Assembly (NCBI GenBank): GCA_016703535.1
Contig: JADJBV010000001.1
Span: 1,860,001 to 1,924,000 of the forward strand
Source: Deltaproteobacteria bacterium
Lineage (GTDB): Bacteria > Myxococcota > Kuafuiibacteriia > Kuafuiibacteriales > Kuafuiibacteriaceae
Reading direction: 5' to 3'
Length of the DNA: 64,000 nt
Made by a program: the position numbers and the translations under genes. This document shows positions 51,360 through 59,332 of the stretch, piece by piece (the stretch's first letter is position 1; each line of letters opens with the position of its first letter). The notes beneath the pieces were generated by a model that made no database searches, had not been told where the DNA came from, and worked only from the letters and a program-made list of their open reading frames with translations.

Positions 51360-52042
51360 AGCGCTTGGCCCTCAGCGTGTTCCTGTGGGTGTTGGCGGGG
51401 TCGACGGCCTTCGCTGCCAAACCCGCGCCCAAGGCGCCGCCGATCCCGCCCGCGCCGGGCTGGGAGATCACCGGGACCAGCTCGGTGGCCTTGCCCGAGC
51501 CGCCGGTGACCCAACGGGTGGAGCAGCGGGTCTTCGGCAAGTCAGGCCGGGTGGTCAGCCGCGCCGGCTTCACCTACTTGTCTCGGGGCGACTTCTACAA
51601 CCACCCGGCGATCAGCGCTGAACTCAGCTACTACCCCATCGAGTGGATCGGGGTGGATCTGGTGGCGTCGTTCTTCTTTTCCCACCTCAACGCCACCGCG
51701 GAGGCCCTGCGGATCTCGACGGGCCTCTTGCCCGACAGCCAAAAGCCGATCGTGCGGATCGCCGCCGGCGGGCGCCTGGCCTTCGCCTACGGCAAGTTGT
51801 TGATCGAGTCGATGGGGACGGTCCTTCACTTCGACGCGAACTTGGCGCTGCACCTGGGCGCGCTCAAGACCGACACCTCCTTCAACCCCGCCTTGGATCT
51901 GGGCTTGGTGCTCCAGGTGCGCGCCTACGAACGCCTGCTGATCTACAGTGAGTTGGGCTGGATGGTGTCCTACGAGTCTCGGACCAACACCAACTTCGCC
52001 TCGGGCCCCCTCGGGACCTTGGGCGTGGGCCTGTTGTTTTGA
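51356..52042 (+). CDS. Outer-membrane beta-barrel protein
   Basis: A 228-residue protein; GTG 51356 overlaps the previous stop, and ATG 51332 upstream is possible. The signal peptide is clear (LALSVFLWVLAGSTAFA). Alternating strands follow (AISAELSYYPIEWIGVDLVASFFFSHL, VRIAAGGRLAFAYGKLLIESMGTVLHF, ALDLGLVLQVRAYERLLIYSELGWMVSY) and the protein ends GVGLLF, with the terminal Phe that BamA recognises. It resembles outer-membrane components of envelope-spanning complexes. Coupled to the last gene by a TTGA overlap. Confidence 0.78.
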   Translation: MKRLALSVFLWVLAGSTAFAAKPAPKAPPIPPAPGWEITGTSSVALPEPPVTQRVEQRVFGKSGRVVSRAGFTYLSRGDFYNHPAISAELSYYPIEWIGVDLVASFFFSHLNATAEALRISTGLLPDSQKPIVRIAAGGRLAFAYGKLLIESMGTVLHFDANLALHLGALKTDTSFNPALDLGLVLQVRAYERLLIYSELGWMVSYESRTNTNFASGPLGTLGVGLLF

Positions 52043-53856
52043 GCCCCCTGCTTTTGGCGTTGTGGGTGGGCGCGGTGCCCCACACGCCGGTCGATCCCAA
52101 CCTGCTGCGCCGAGCCCTCCTCGACGGGGATCTGGTCACCTTCTGGCGCGGCCGAACCTTGTTGGCGGAGCGGGGGATCGACGTCGAGGTGGGTGAGTTG
52201 GGCCTCTTGAACGACCTGGCCCGCTTCGGCTTGTGTTTGCCCCTGGGCCCGGTCCCCGACGCCGAAGATCCCGAGTACCGAACCCTGCGCCTCTTGGCCC
52301 GTTTGGAGCGGGTCCGCTTGGAGCGCCTCTTGCGCGACGGGCTCTATCGCAACACGCCCCTCAAGGTTTTGGCCATCGGCGAGCCGGTCTTCCAGACCAA
52401 CCCTCAACCGCAAGAGTCCGAGTTGGTGCGCTGGCCCAAGGAGGAAGAACGTTGGCCCGATGAAACTTCGGAGGCGCCGCTTTTGCGCAGCAAGTGCCCC
52501 ACCGCACCTTCGGTGTGGAAGGAGTCGGGCCCCGGTGTTTGGAAACACCGCCAGCGCCTCCGGGCCCAGGCCGAACGAGAGCTCTACGCCCAGATCTTGG
52601 GCTCTCCTTTGACCCAGGTGCCGCCCGACGTTTCGGCCCAGGTCGTCTTGGCCCACTTGGAGGCCTTGGGTGGAGCCGCGGTGCTCAACGCCGCCGAGCG
52701 GACTTCCTTCGTCACCCTCCTGCGGGCCGGGCCAGGCCACCTCGCCAGCCCGGGCCTTTTGCGCCTCGGTTTGTCGGCCGAACGCAGCCAAGAGCCGGCC
52801 GTCGCCGAACAACTTTACCTCGAGGTGCTGAACCTCCCCTCTCGATCGGCCGACGAAGACAGCCGAACTCGGGTGCGTTTGGTGGGCCTCCTCGAACCCC
52901 GCTACGAGCAGATCGTCCAGGTCGTCGACCAGGCCATGGCCGTGCGCAGCGCCGATCGGCCGGCCCTCGACAACGCCAAGGCCCGGGCCCTCTACGCCTT
53001 GGGACAGTTCGAGGCCCTCCAGAGTTTTGGTCGGCGTTTTTTGGATCAACCCCGAACCCCCGGACCTCACGACGCCCAGACCCAAGATCTGCTGCTCCGC
53101 TTGGCCTTGAAGTTGCCCCCCAGCGCCGCTTTGGCCTGGGCCGAGGAGTTGGCCCGGAGCCTCGACAGCACCGCCCGGGCCGAACTCTTCGAGTCCTTGG
53201 GCAACCTGGCCCTTTCGGCCCGCAACCTGGAGTTGGCCACCTTCATCTTCGATCGGCTGCGGCTGGAGGCCAGCCTGGAGACCCAAAAACGCGGTCCCAA
53301 AGCGGCGGCCGCAGCAGCCCGGCACCTGGTCGCCCGAGCGCTGGTGGAGGTCGAACGCGACGACGTCTCGGCCTTCGCTGGTTTGGTCGAAGAGCTGGTG
53401 CAGCTCGCCAAAACCGAAGAGTCCCGGCCCCTGGCCCGCCACGCCCCCCACAAGGAGCTGGCCCGCTTGGATCAGAGCCTGATCCCCCGGCTCTACGGCG
53501 AGGTCGAGTCCCAACCCGGCCGACGCCCCTACGCCGGAGTCCTCTTGGAAGCGACGGTGGCCCTGGCGCCGAGCGGTGGGCGGTGGCGTTCGATCCTAGA
53601 GGCCTACGAAGAGCCCCTGGCCAAGTTGGCCGGCCCCTACGCAACCGGGCGAGAGCGCCCAATCCCCAAACCCGGCCCCAAGAAGGTGGTCCGCCAACTC
53701 GGAGAGGTGATCATCCCCCGCCTCCCCCCCTTGTTGACCGCCCCCGATCACCCGACGGAGTTGCCCGCCCTCGGACCATTTTTGGTGGTCCCCGGCCCAG
53801 ACGGCACCCTACGAGGCGGCATGCCCTGGGACCACCGACCCGGCCGAGCCCAGTAA
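52039..53856 (+). CDS. Exported helical-repeat (TPR-like) protein, last gene of the operon
   Basis: A 605-residue protein from TTG 52039, overlapping the previous stop. A brief hydrophobic start (LLLALWVGAVPHTP) suggests export. The body is built of helix pairs with TPR-like spacing (AERELYAQILG, AVAEQLYLEVLNLPSRSADED, NAKARALYALGQFEALQSFGRRFL, ELFESLGNLALSARNLELATFIFDRL). The C-terminus is Pro-rich. Helical solenoids of this kind commonly connect the membrane and periplasmic parts of envelope machines. No precise family is recognised. Confidence 0.75.
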   Translation: MSPLLLALWVGAVPHTPVDPNLLRRALLDGDLVTFWRGRTLLAERGIDVEVGELGLLNDLARFGLCLPLGPVPDAEDPEYRTLRLLARLERVRLERLLRDGLYRNTPLKVLAIGEPVFQTNPQPQESELVRWPKEEERWPDETSEAPLLRSKCPTAPSVWKESGPGVWKHRQRLRAQAERELYAQILGSPLTQVPPDVSAQVVLAHLEALGGAAVLNAAERTSFVTLLRAGPGHLASPGLLRLGLSAERSQEPAVAEQLYLEVLNLPSRSADEDSRTRVRLVGLLEPRYEQIVQVVDQAMAVRSADRPALDNAKARALYALGQFEALQSFGRRFLDQPRTPGPHDAQTQDLLLRLALKLPPSAALAWAEELARSLDSTARAELFESLGNLALSARNLELATFIFDRLRLEASLETQKRGPKAAAAAARHLVARALVEVERDDVSAFAGLVEELVQLAKTEESRPLARHAPHKELARLDQSLIPRLYGEVESQPGRRPYAGVLLEATVALAPSGGRWRSILEAYEEPLAKLAGPYATGRERPIPKPGPKKVVRQLGEVIIPRLPPLLTAPDHPTELPALGPFLVVPGPDGTLRGGMPWDHRPGRAQ

Positions 53857-53901
53857 GAGCGCTGAACAAAAACCCGTCGACACTTCAGGGACTGCTGGAA
53901 C

Positions 53902-53935
53902 GGCTCGCCAGAGTCGTCCTGAGACCGTGCGAGCC
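53902..53935. terminator. Inverted repeat after the motor-like operon
   Basis: GGCTCGC (53902-53908) and GCGAGCC (53929-53935) are exact 7-bp inverted repeats 20 bp apart in the 87-bp gap between convergent genes. It may terminate both, but there is no T-tract. Confidence 0.3.
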
Positions 53936-53943
53936 ATCCGATC

Positions 53944-54543
53944 TCATCTCGCGGCGCGTGGCAGCGAGGCACCAACCTGATCTTCCTGGGCGCGCTGGCG
54001 TAGAGCATCGACGCCTGTTTTGGCGTCCGAAAGTATAGCCGGGAGTTCCTGGCTCAATTTCTCCTGCCTCGCCAACTCGGCCTCATAGAGACCCAGCCTC
54101 TCCTCGCCATTCGCCGCTTCGTCGGCCGCATCAACTGCGTCCGCCATCGCTGCGCCCGCTGCTGCCGCGTCTTCTGGTCTTCCCTCCCTGGCAGTAGCCA
54201 CCGCGTATACCGCGATGGACAAAACGTCCGCTAGAGATGGGAGAGGGCCTTCCGGTTCATCGTCTGGGAGCTGGGCCTCCATCTGTTCTTGGAAGCTCTT
54301 CAACAGCGATCGGTCTTCAGTTCGTAGCAGCGATTGCCACGCAACTTCCACGCCCCTGACAGTGATCTTCTCAATGGCTGGTGGCAGCCTCGGTCCATGT
54401 TGAGCTTGGCTCGTTAGCAGTCGCTCCGCACACCACAGCGCGAAAGCGGCCCTTGCTGCTGGCGTACACGCCTCAAGCGCAGCCAACCGAGCTGAAAGCA
54501 CGGCATTCGCCTTCAACGATGTCCAGGTAGAATTGAACGACAT
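53944..54543 (-). CDS. Cytoplasmic helical protein, possibly DUF416-like
   Basis: A 199-residue all-helical protein without signal peptide. Blocks ALEACTPAARAAFALWCAERLL, EVAWQSLL, DVLSIAVYAVATAREGRPEDAAAAG and DAVDAADEAANGEERLG resemble, by pattern only, DUF416 (YjaG) family proteins (short helical proteins, some associated with immunity loci). Codon use has more A/T third positions than the neighbours, which suggests transfer. It is convergent with the motor-like operon and starts an accessory islet. Confidence 0.6.
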   Translation of the reverse strand: MSFNSTWTSLKANAVLSARLAALEACTPAARAAFALWCAERLLTSQAQHGPRLPPAIEKITVRGVEVAWQSLLRTEDRSLLKSFQEQMEAQLPDDEPEGPLPSLADVLSIAVYAVATAREGRPEDAAAAGAAMADAVDAADEAANGEERLGLYEAELARQEKLSQELPAILSDAKTGVDALRQRAQEDQVGASLPRAAR

Positions 54544-54988
54544 CCGACACGTCCTACACTTAGTACCAATTCGCCAGCAACTTGCTCGAGTGGCCTACGG
54601 CGCTCTCGAGCATCGTGGTCTGGTTGAGGCATAGGTTCGTCACCGCACGATGGGGCACGTCACCTGGGTCAGATTGGCGACAGCCGCTTTGTCTTCGGCG
54701 AGCACGATTCGCGTCTCGTCGAAAGTGAACGTGTTTACGTGGTGGGCGAGGTCCACGTGAACTCTGCTCAACCTCAATCGAGCCATTTCGTTGGGCCAAC
54801 ACCCTTGACAGAAATCGAGGCCCCGTCCGCTCGATTGGTTCGACGATCTCGTGGTCGATCTGAGTTTTCGCTGGTTGGTTAGCGACGATCGACCAGGCGC
54901 TCAACGCCTGCGTTTGCGAGGAAGCTGGATCGCAGTTCGCGATGGCGCCCTGGCCAAGGTTTGGAGGTCGTCGGGCTATCGTGTGCCC
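54544..54988. other. Mostly non-coding gap of 445 bp in the accessory islet
   Basis: Less GC-rich than the rest of the window. Apart from the small ORF at 54640-54786 nothing convincing is seen; an open extension of the HNH frame from 54851 (GTG) is possible but lacks a good translation signal. No transposase motif or terminal inverted repeat was found. Confidence 0.5.
54640..54786 (-). CDS. Possible 48-residue small protein
   Basis: ATG 54786 to TGA 54640 on the minus strand, upstream of the DUF416-like gene. It begins MARLRLSRVHVDLAHHVNTF and continues FDETRIVLAEDKAAVANLTQVTCPIVR. The spread of charged and hydrophobic residues looks protein-like, and the length suits a small immunity or regulatory peptide or the remnant of a larger gene. 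No family is recognised and no SD is clear. Confidence 0.25.
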   Translation of the reverse strand: MARLRLSRVHVDLAHHVNTFTFDETRIVLAEDKAAVANLTQVTCPIVR

Positions 54989-56362
54989 ATGTTGTGCGAA
55001 GGCGATGATTGCCGGCGGAGCCCACAAGAGATCGACCAAGCGATCCTCGAACTCGCGGGGCGCCAAGGTGCGCTCGACGAAGAACTCGGGCGCTGGCTGT
55101 TGCTCGCTCACCGGGCCCGGCTTCATCGCAACTTCGGGATGGCCTCCTTCGCCGAGTACTTGGAGCGCCGCCTCGGATACGGACCACGGATCGCCAAGGA
55201 CAAGGCGATCGTCGCCGAGGCCCTCGAGCAGCTGCCGGCGATCCGCGCTGCCCTCACCTCCGGCCGGCGATCATGGTCGGCGACCCGGGAGCTGGTGCGG
55301 GTGGCCACGCCGAACACCGAAGCCGACTGGCTCCGGGCGAGCGAGGCCAAGACCGTGCGCGAGGTGGAGCGAATGGTCTCGGGCCGGCGGATGGGCGACC
55401 GACCCGACGCTGAGCGGGACCCGCTCCTCGAGCTTCATCGGGCCGTCTTCACCTTGACCTCCAACCAGCGCGCCATGGTCGAAGACGCCAAGATCCGGGT
55501 CAGGAGAATGATCGGGCCCCACGCCACCGACGGCCAAGTGCTTGCCTACCTGTGTGAGTCGTTCCTGGGCCGGGCCCAAGCGCCCGACGATCAGCCGTCG
55601 TACCAAGTTGCGGTGACGATCTGCGCCCACTGCGAGTCGACTTTCCGCGCCGCCGACGGCGAAGTCCTCGAGGTCGCCCCCGAAGTCCACGACTGCGCCA
55701 TGTGCGACGGCGAACTGGTTGGCCTAGTCCCCACGCCGGTCGAGTCGCCCCACGTGGGTCGGGCATTGAGCCTGTCGACCAGCAGTCGCATGAGCGCGTC
55801 GCCCGACGTGGGTCAGGCAGAGAGCCCGCGCTTCTCCCAGAGCAGTAGCGAACCGCTCCGCCTGGGTCAGGCCCGGAGCCGGTCGTTCCCCGAGAGAATG
55901 AACGTGTCGCCCCACGTGGGTCAGGCGGCGGACCCGTTGCCCCACCTTCGTTTGCGCCAAACGACCCACGTGGGTCAGGCCGGGGCGCCGATCGCGGTCG
56001 GGCTCCGGGCGTTGATCAAGAACGAAGGGCTCGGCGCCGTATGCCGTGAAGCCTCGAGGGCCCTCGGCTTTTCACTCAAGACAGTGAGCACCCCGCTCCG
56101 CCGAGCCTGCCTGGCCCGGGACCAGCACCGCTGCACCGTGCCGGGCTGTCAAAACAACCTCTTCATCGACCTGCACCACCTGAAGAAGGTGCGCGACGGC
56201 GGCGCCCACACCTTCGAGAACCTCACCACCCTCTGCAGCGCCCACCACCGCCAACACCACGCCGGTTATCTCGGCATCGAAGGCACACCATCGACCGGCC
56301 TGGTGTTTCGCACCGCCCGCGGCACTTTGTACGCGGAGCGCCCAGGGTGCGCCGCCGCGTGA
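54989..56362 (+). CDS. HNH endonuclease with internal repeat-encoded segment
   Basis: A 457-residue protein from ATG 54989 (GTG 54851 would lengthen it). The N-terminal half is helical (IDQAILELAGRQGALDEELG, MASFAEYLERRLGYGPRIAKDKAIVAEALEQLPAIRAAL), as in myxobacterial HNH proteins related to DUF222. A Cys knuckle (CAHC...CAMC) follows. Residues ~250-335 are low-complexity and built from a repeated DNA word giving S-P-H-V-G-Q-A. The C-terminus carries the HNH: CTVPGCQNNLFIDLHHLKKVRDGGAHTFENLTTLCSAHHRQHH, with two Cys (HxHxx/zinc) and the DLHH/N/H active residues. Likely a nuclease; target unknown. Confidence 0.85.
   Translation: MLCEGDDCRRSPQEIDQAILELAGRQGALDEELGRWLLLAHRARLHRNFGMASFAEYLERRLGYGPRIAKDKAIVAEALEQLPAIRAALTSGRRSWSATRELVRVATPNTEADWLRASEAKTVREVERMVSGRRMGDRPDAERDPLLELHRAVFTLTSNQRAMVEDAKIRVRRMIGPHATDGQVLAYLCESFLGRAQAPDDQPSYQVAVTICAHCESTFRAADGEVLEVAPEVHDCAMCDGELVGLVPTPVESPHVGRALSLSTSSRMSASPDVGQAESPRFSQSSSEPLRLGQARSRSFPERMNVSPHVGQAADPLPHLRLRQTTHVGQAGAPIAVGLRALIKNEGLGAVCREASRALGFSLKTVSTPLRRACLARDQHRCTVPGCQNNLFIDLHHLKKVRDGGAHTFENLTTLCSAHHRQHHAGYLGIEGTPSTGLVFRTARGTLYAERPGCAAA
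55745..55980. repeat. Five imperfect copies of a CCCACGTGGGTCAGGC word inside the HNH gene
   Basis: Copies at 55745-55764, 55798-55819, 55856-55873, 55906-55927 and 55962-55980. Three hold the palindrome CCCACGTGGG; the second has CCGACGTGGG and the third is degenerate. Spacings are 53, 58, 50 and 56 bp between starts, so the array is roughly periodic (50-58 bp). Each copy is in frame and codes for P-H-V-G-Q-A or similar. Confidence 0.7.
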
Positions 56363-56575
56363 CCCACGCAGACCTGGGCGGACCACTTCGGTCATCTCCT
56401 CCAACGGCCTTCGGTCAGCCCAACGACCCCCATTGAGCTGCGGGCAGGACGGTCGCGAAAACGGGTTGTATGCCGTCGGCTTCAACGGTCTACTTGGGCT
56501 GAGGGACTCGACGGCCGATTGGACGCATAGTTCGAGGTAGGCCTGAGACTGTTGGCGAAGCGAAAGGCAACAACT

Positions 56576-57148
56576 GTGAAGGTCTACTTGATGGCTCCGC
56601 GGTCGCGCCGGGACGGAATGTTCGCGGCCTCTTGGTTCGATGACGCCGAGGCCACTTGGGAGGACGTACGCCTTCTGGGCGAAGGGCCGCTCGCGCAGGT
56701 ATGGAGCCCACCACCTTCGTTCATTTGCCGTCCGCCGCCCGGACCCGCAACTGGCGTTCTATTCAACCCGAGTGCCTTCGCCGTTAGTGCCAACATTCGC
56801 GATTCCTTGAGCCGGTTGCGAGGAATCGAATTTCTGCCCATCAACGTTCGCGGCTCCGGGGAGTACTACATTCTGCATGTTGTTTCTGCGGTGGATATTG
56901 AAGAGGGAGTGACTGCACGGCTGGCGCCACCTCCTAGCGGAAATATCGTCGAAGTCACCGGGTTCGGCCCGGAGTTTCTGACTCCGAGCGACTTTTTTCG
57001 GGTGCGAAACCCACCTGCCTCAGCGGCAGGGCGGCGTGGATACTGCGACACGGCGATCTTCATTTCCGAAGATGCCACCGAAGCGCTGCGTAGCGTTGCC
57101 GGAGAATGGATCCAATTCGATCCGGTGCCATCCCGGCCCTCCAATTGA
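56576..57148 (+). CDS. Imm11-like (DUF1629-type) protein
   Basis: A 190-residue protein. GTG 56576 has AAAGG 8-12 nt upstream; TTG 56552 would add eight residues. The sequence has the outline of Imm11 immunity proteins: a beta-rich N-terminal half with LRGIEFLPINVRG, YYILHVVSAVDIEE, then GFGPEFLTPSDFFRVRNPP and the end CDTAIFISEDATEALRSVAGEWIQFDPV. Such proteins neutralise polymorphic toxins, yet no toxin gene is visible here. Base composition is closer to that of the adjacent islet than to the core genes. Assignment is by pattern only. Confidence 0.55.
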   Translation: MKVYLMAPRSRRDGMFAASWFDDAEATWEDVRLLGEGPLAQVWSPPPSFICRPPPGPATGVLFNPSAFAVSANIRDSLSRLRGIEFLPINVRGSGEYYILHVVSAVDIEEGVTARLAPPPSGNIVEVTGFGPEFLTPSDFFRVRNPPASAAGRRGYCDTAIFISEDATEALRSVAGEWIQFDPVPSRPSN

Positions 57149-57231
57149 AGCGGTGGGTGGGGCTTGGCTTGGAACCCAAAATGCGCGGGACTTGTTCGTC
57201 CACAGGGCCGCGGAACACGAATGATTGTGGA

Positions 57232-57256
57232 GGCTCCTATCGCATTCGATAGAGCC
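57232..57256. terminator. Hairpin between convergent genes
   Basis: GGCTCCTATCG (57232-57242), loop CATT, CGATAGAGCC (57247-57256): a 10-bp stem with one bulged C. It sits between the Imm11-like gene and the aconitase-family gene, which converge, so it may be a bidirectional terminator. No T-run follows. The remaining gap 57149-57310 shows nothing else. Confidence 0.35.
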
Positions 57257-57310
57257 AAGAGCTATCCCGCCGCTTCGCGTCGATTCTCGGGAGCGGTGAC
57301 TTGGGTCCGC

Positions 57311-59245
57311 TCAGAGGCGGCGGGGGTCGGTGAGGTGCCCGGTGATCGCCGAGGCGGCGGCGACCGCGGGTGACACCAAATAGACCGGGCCGGCGGCGCC
57401 CATGCGGCGATCGAAGTTGCGGTTGGTGGTGGAGGCGGTGGTTTCGCCATCGAGGGGGATGCCGGGGCCGTTGCCGATGCAGGAGCCACAGCCGGGTTCG
57501 GTCACGACGGCGCCGAGGCTGCGGAACAGGCCCAAGATCCCTTCGGCTTCGGCGGCTTTGGCGACGTCGGCGCTGGAGGGGGTGACGGTGATCCGGACCC
57601 CGGCTTTGACTTGTTTGCCGCGCAACACGTCGGCGGCGGCCCGCAGGTCGGCCAAGGAGCCGCCGGTGCAGGAGGCTATGACGACGTTGTGGACCGGGAC
57701 GGCTTCGTGCTCCGAAAGCGGCGCTCGGTTTCGCGAGTCACCCGGGGTGGCCACGGTCAGGGGCACCGCCGCCAGGTCGACCTTGATCACCTTTTCGTAG
57801 TGGGCGCCCGGGTCGGCGTCGACGAACATCTGGTCGAGGCCGGGGATGACCCCGCGGCGCTCCTCGAGGAACTTCCGGACCGGGGCGCAGGGCACCACCA
57901 TGCCGGTCATCAGGCCGCCCTCGACGGTCATGTTGGTCAACACCGACAACTCGTCGACGTTCCACTGATCCAGGCCCGGCCCGGCGAACTCGATGACGCA
58001 GGTGTCGGTCGGTGAACTTCTCCATTGTTCATCCCGGAAGTACGGATCACCGATCAAGTGAAGGATGAGGTCTTTGGGCGACAAGATCCCTTTGGCGTCA
58101 CCTTCGATCTCGACCCGCACCACCTTGGGCACGGTCACCGGGATCAGCCCGGTGCGAAGGGCAAAGGCCATGGCCGTCGAGCCCACCCCAAAGGCGAAGG
58201 TGTTCAGCACCCCAGCGGTCGGGGTGTGGCTGTCGGTCAACGCGATGATCGTGCCGGGGAGCGCGTAGTCCTCCACGACGATCCGGTGGCAAACGCCCGC
58301 CGGATAAGGGCGTCCAGGCCCGTGCAGGCGGATGCCGTTCTTTTCGCAAGCGGCGACCATCTCGGCGGTCAGCTGCTGGGCCGGCTTCAGGCGTTGGCCC
58401 TTGACCTTGAGGGGCACGGTCTCGTGGTCGAGCAACACGAAGTGATCTTCGAAGGCCGCGACCAGCTCCGGGTTCTGCATCGGCGCGTCGCCCCACTCCT
58501 CACCGTAGAGGGCCATCACCATGCCGCCGGTGTACTCGTGGACGCCGCGAAAGCCCGCCTCGCACAAGACCTGGTCCCCGGGAGACACCGAAGGCAGGCC
58601 CGCGACCTGCCCCACGCCCCGGTAGGCCTTTTGGGCGATCACCTTCTCGACCGCGTTCATCGGCCGCCGAGCCCGAACCTCTTGTGCGTAGTGGGGCACG
58701 ACCTCGCCCTTCATCAGCTTGGTGCCGTAGCGGAGGAGCCCACCGTTTTCGGCGACGGCCCGGAAGAAGGCCGGGAGCTCTTTCATGAAACCCGAAAGAT
58801 CCACGTCTTCACCCGCCACCAAACGATCGACCACCGACAGATCGGTGGTGAACGGCAGGCCGCTGTAGACCATGTTCTCTTGGAAGATCCGCTGGAAGCT
58901 CTTGGCCACCACCAGCTCGATGCCGGCGCCTTGGTGGGCCACCACCGCCACCTCCCGAGAGGAGCCCGAGCCGTAGGCGTCCCCGCCGACGATCACCTGA
59001 AAGCCGCCGTTTTTGACGCCGTCCTTCTTCACCACCTCGCCGAAGTTCTCGAGGAAATAAGGGCCGAGGATCTCGCCGGTGTAGCCCAAGGTGCAGGCCG
59101 CGCCGCTGATCATCAGGTCGGTGTTGACGCCGTAGGCCAGCTCCGGGTGATGGTCCTTCGAGTAGCCCAAGTTTTGGCCGCCGAGCTGGGCCGCCAGGGC
59201 CTCTCGATCTTTGGTGAGCCAGAGGGCACGTCCTTTGAGCTTCAT
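57311..59245 (-). CDS. Aconitase-family hydratase with swivel domain first
   Basis: A 644-residue protein. The N-terminal part is the swivel domain (GAACTLGYTGEILG, GGDAYGSGSSREVAVVAHQGAGIELVVAKSFQRIFQENM). The Fe-S catalytic domains follow (VCHRIVVEDYALPGTIIALTDSHTPTAGVLNTFAFGVGSTAMAFAL; cluster cysteines C526 in ASCTGG, C586 and C589 in GCGSC). Most aconitases and IPM dehydratases put the swivel last or on a separate subunit; AcnB puts it before the catalytic domains but has an extra HEAT domain in front, absent here. Probably a hydro-lyase for citrate/isocitrate or a similar tricarboxylate. It is divergent from a LysR gene. Confidence 0.85.
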   Translation of the reverse strand: MKLKGRALWLTKDREALAAQLGGQNLGYSKDHHPELAYGVNTDLMISGAACTLGYTGEILGPYFLENFGEVVKKDGVKNGGFQVIVGGDAYGSGSSREVAVVAHQGAGIELVVAKSFQRIFQENMVYSGLPFTTDLSVVDRLVAGEDVDLSGFMKELPAFFRAVAENGGLLRYGTKLMKGEVVPHYAQEVRARRPMNAVEKVIAQKAYRGVGQVAGLPSVSPGDQVLCEAGFRGVHEYTGGMVMALYGEEWGDAPMQNPELVAAFEDHFVLLDHETVPLKVKGQRLKPAQQLTAEMVAACEKNGIRLHGPGRPYPAGVCHRIVVEDYALPGTIIALTDSHTPTAGVLNTFAFGVGSTAMAFALRTGLIPVTVPKVVRVEIEGDAKGILSPKDLILHLIGDPYFRDEQWRSSPTDTCVIEFAGPGLDQWNVDELSVLTNMTVEGGLMTGMVVPCAPVRKFLEERRGVIPGLDQMFVDADPGAHYEKVIKVDLAAVPLTVATPGDSRNRAPLSEHEAVPVHNVVIASCTGGSLADLRAAADVLRGKQVKAGVRITVTPSSADVAKAAEAEGILGLFRSLGAVVTEPGCGSCIGNGPGIPLDGETTASTTNRNFDRRMGAAGPVYLVSPAVAAASAITGHLTDPRRL

Positions 59246-59304
59246 GTCAGGACAACAAGTCCGAAAAGCGCTTTGTCCTCAAGATGAAACCTTTGGAGTG
59301 CCTT

Positions 59305-59326
59305 AATGTATCCCTTCTGATACATT
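59305..59326. promoter_or_regulatory. Palindromic LysR-type operator in the divergent spacer
   Basis: AATGTATC (59305-59312) and GATACATT (59319-59326) are perfect 8-bp inverted repeats around CCTTCT. It lies in the 87-bp gap between the divergent aconitase-family and LysR genes, with the end only 6 bp from the LysR start. TATC-N6-GATA fits the T-N11-A LTTR box pattern, so the LysR product may control both genes. Confidence 0.65.
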
Positions 59327-59332
59327 CCGGGA

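Noticed and set aside
54544..54850. Transposase remnant in the islet gap
   Set aside because: No DDE motif, terminal inverted repeat or target duplication could be seen.
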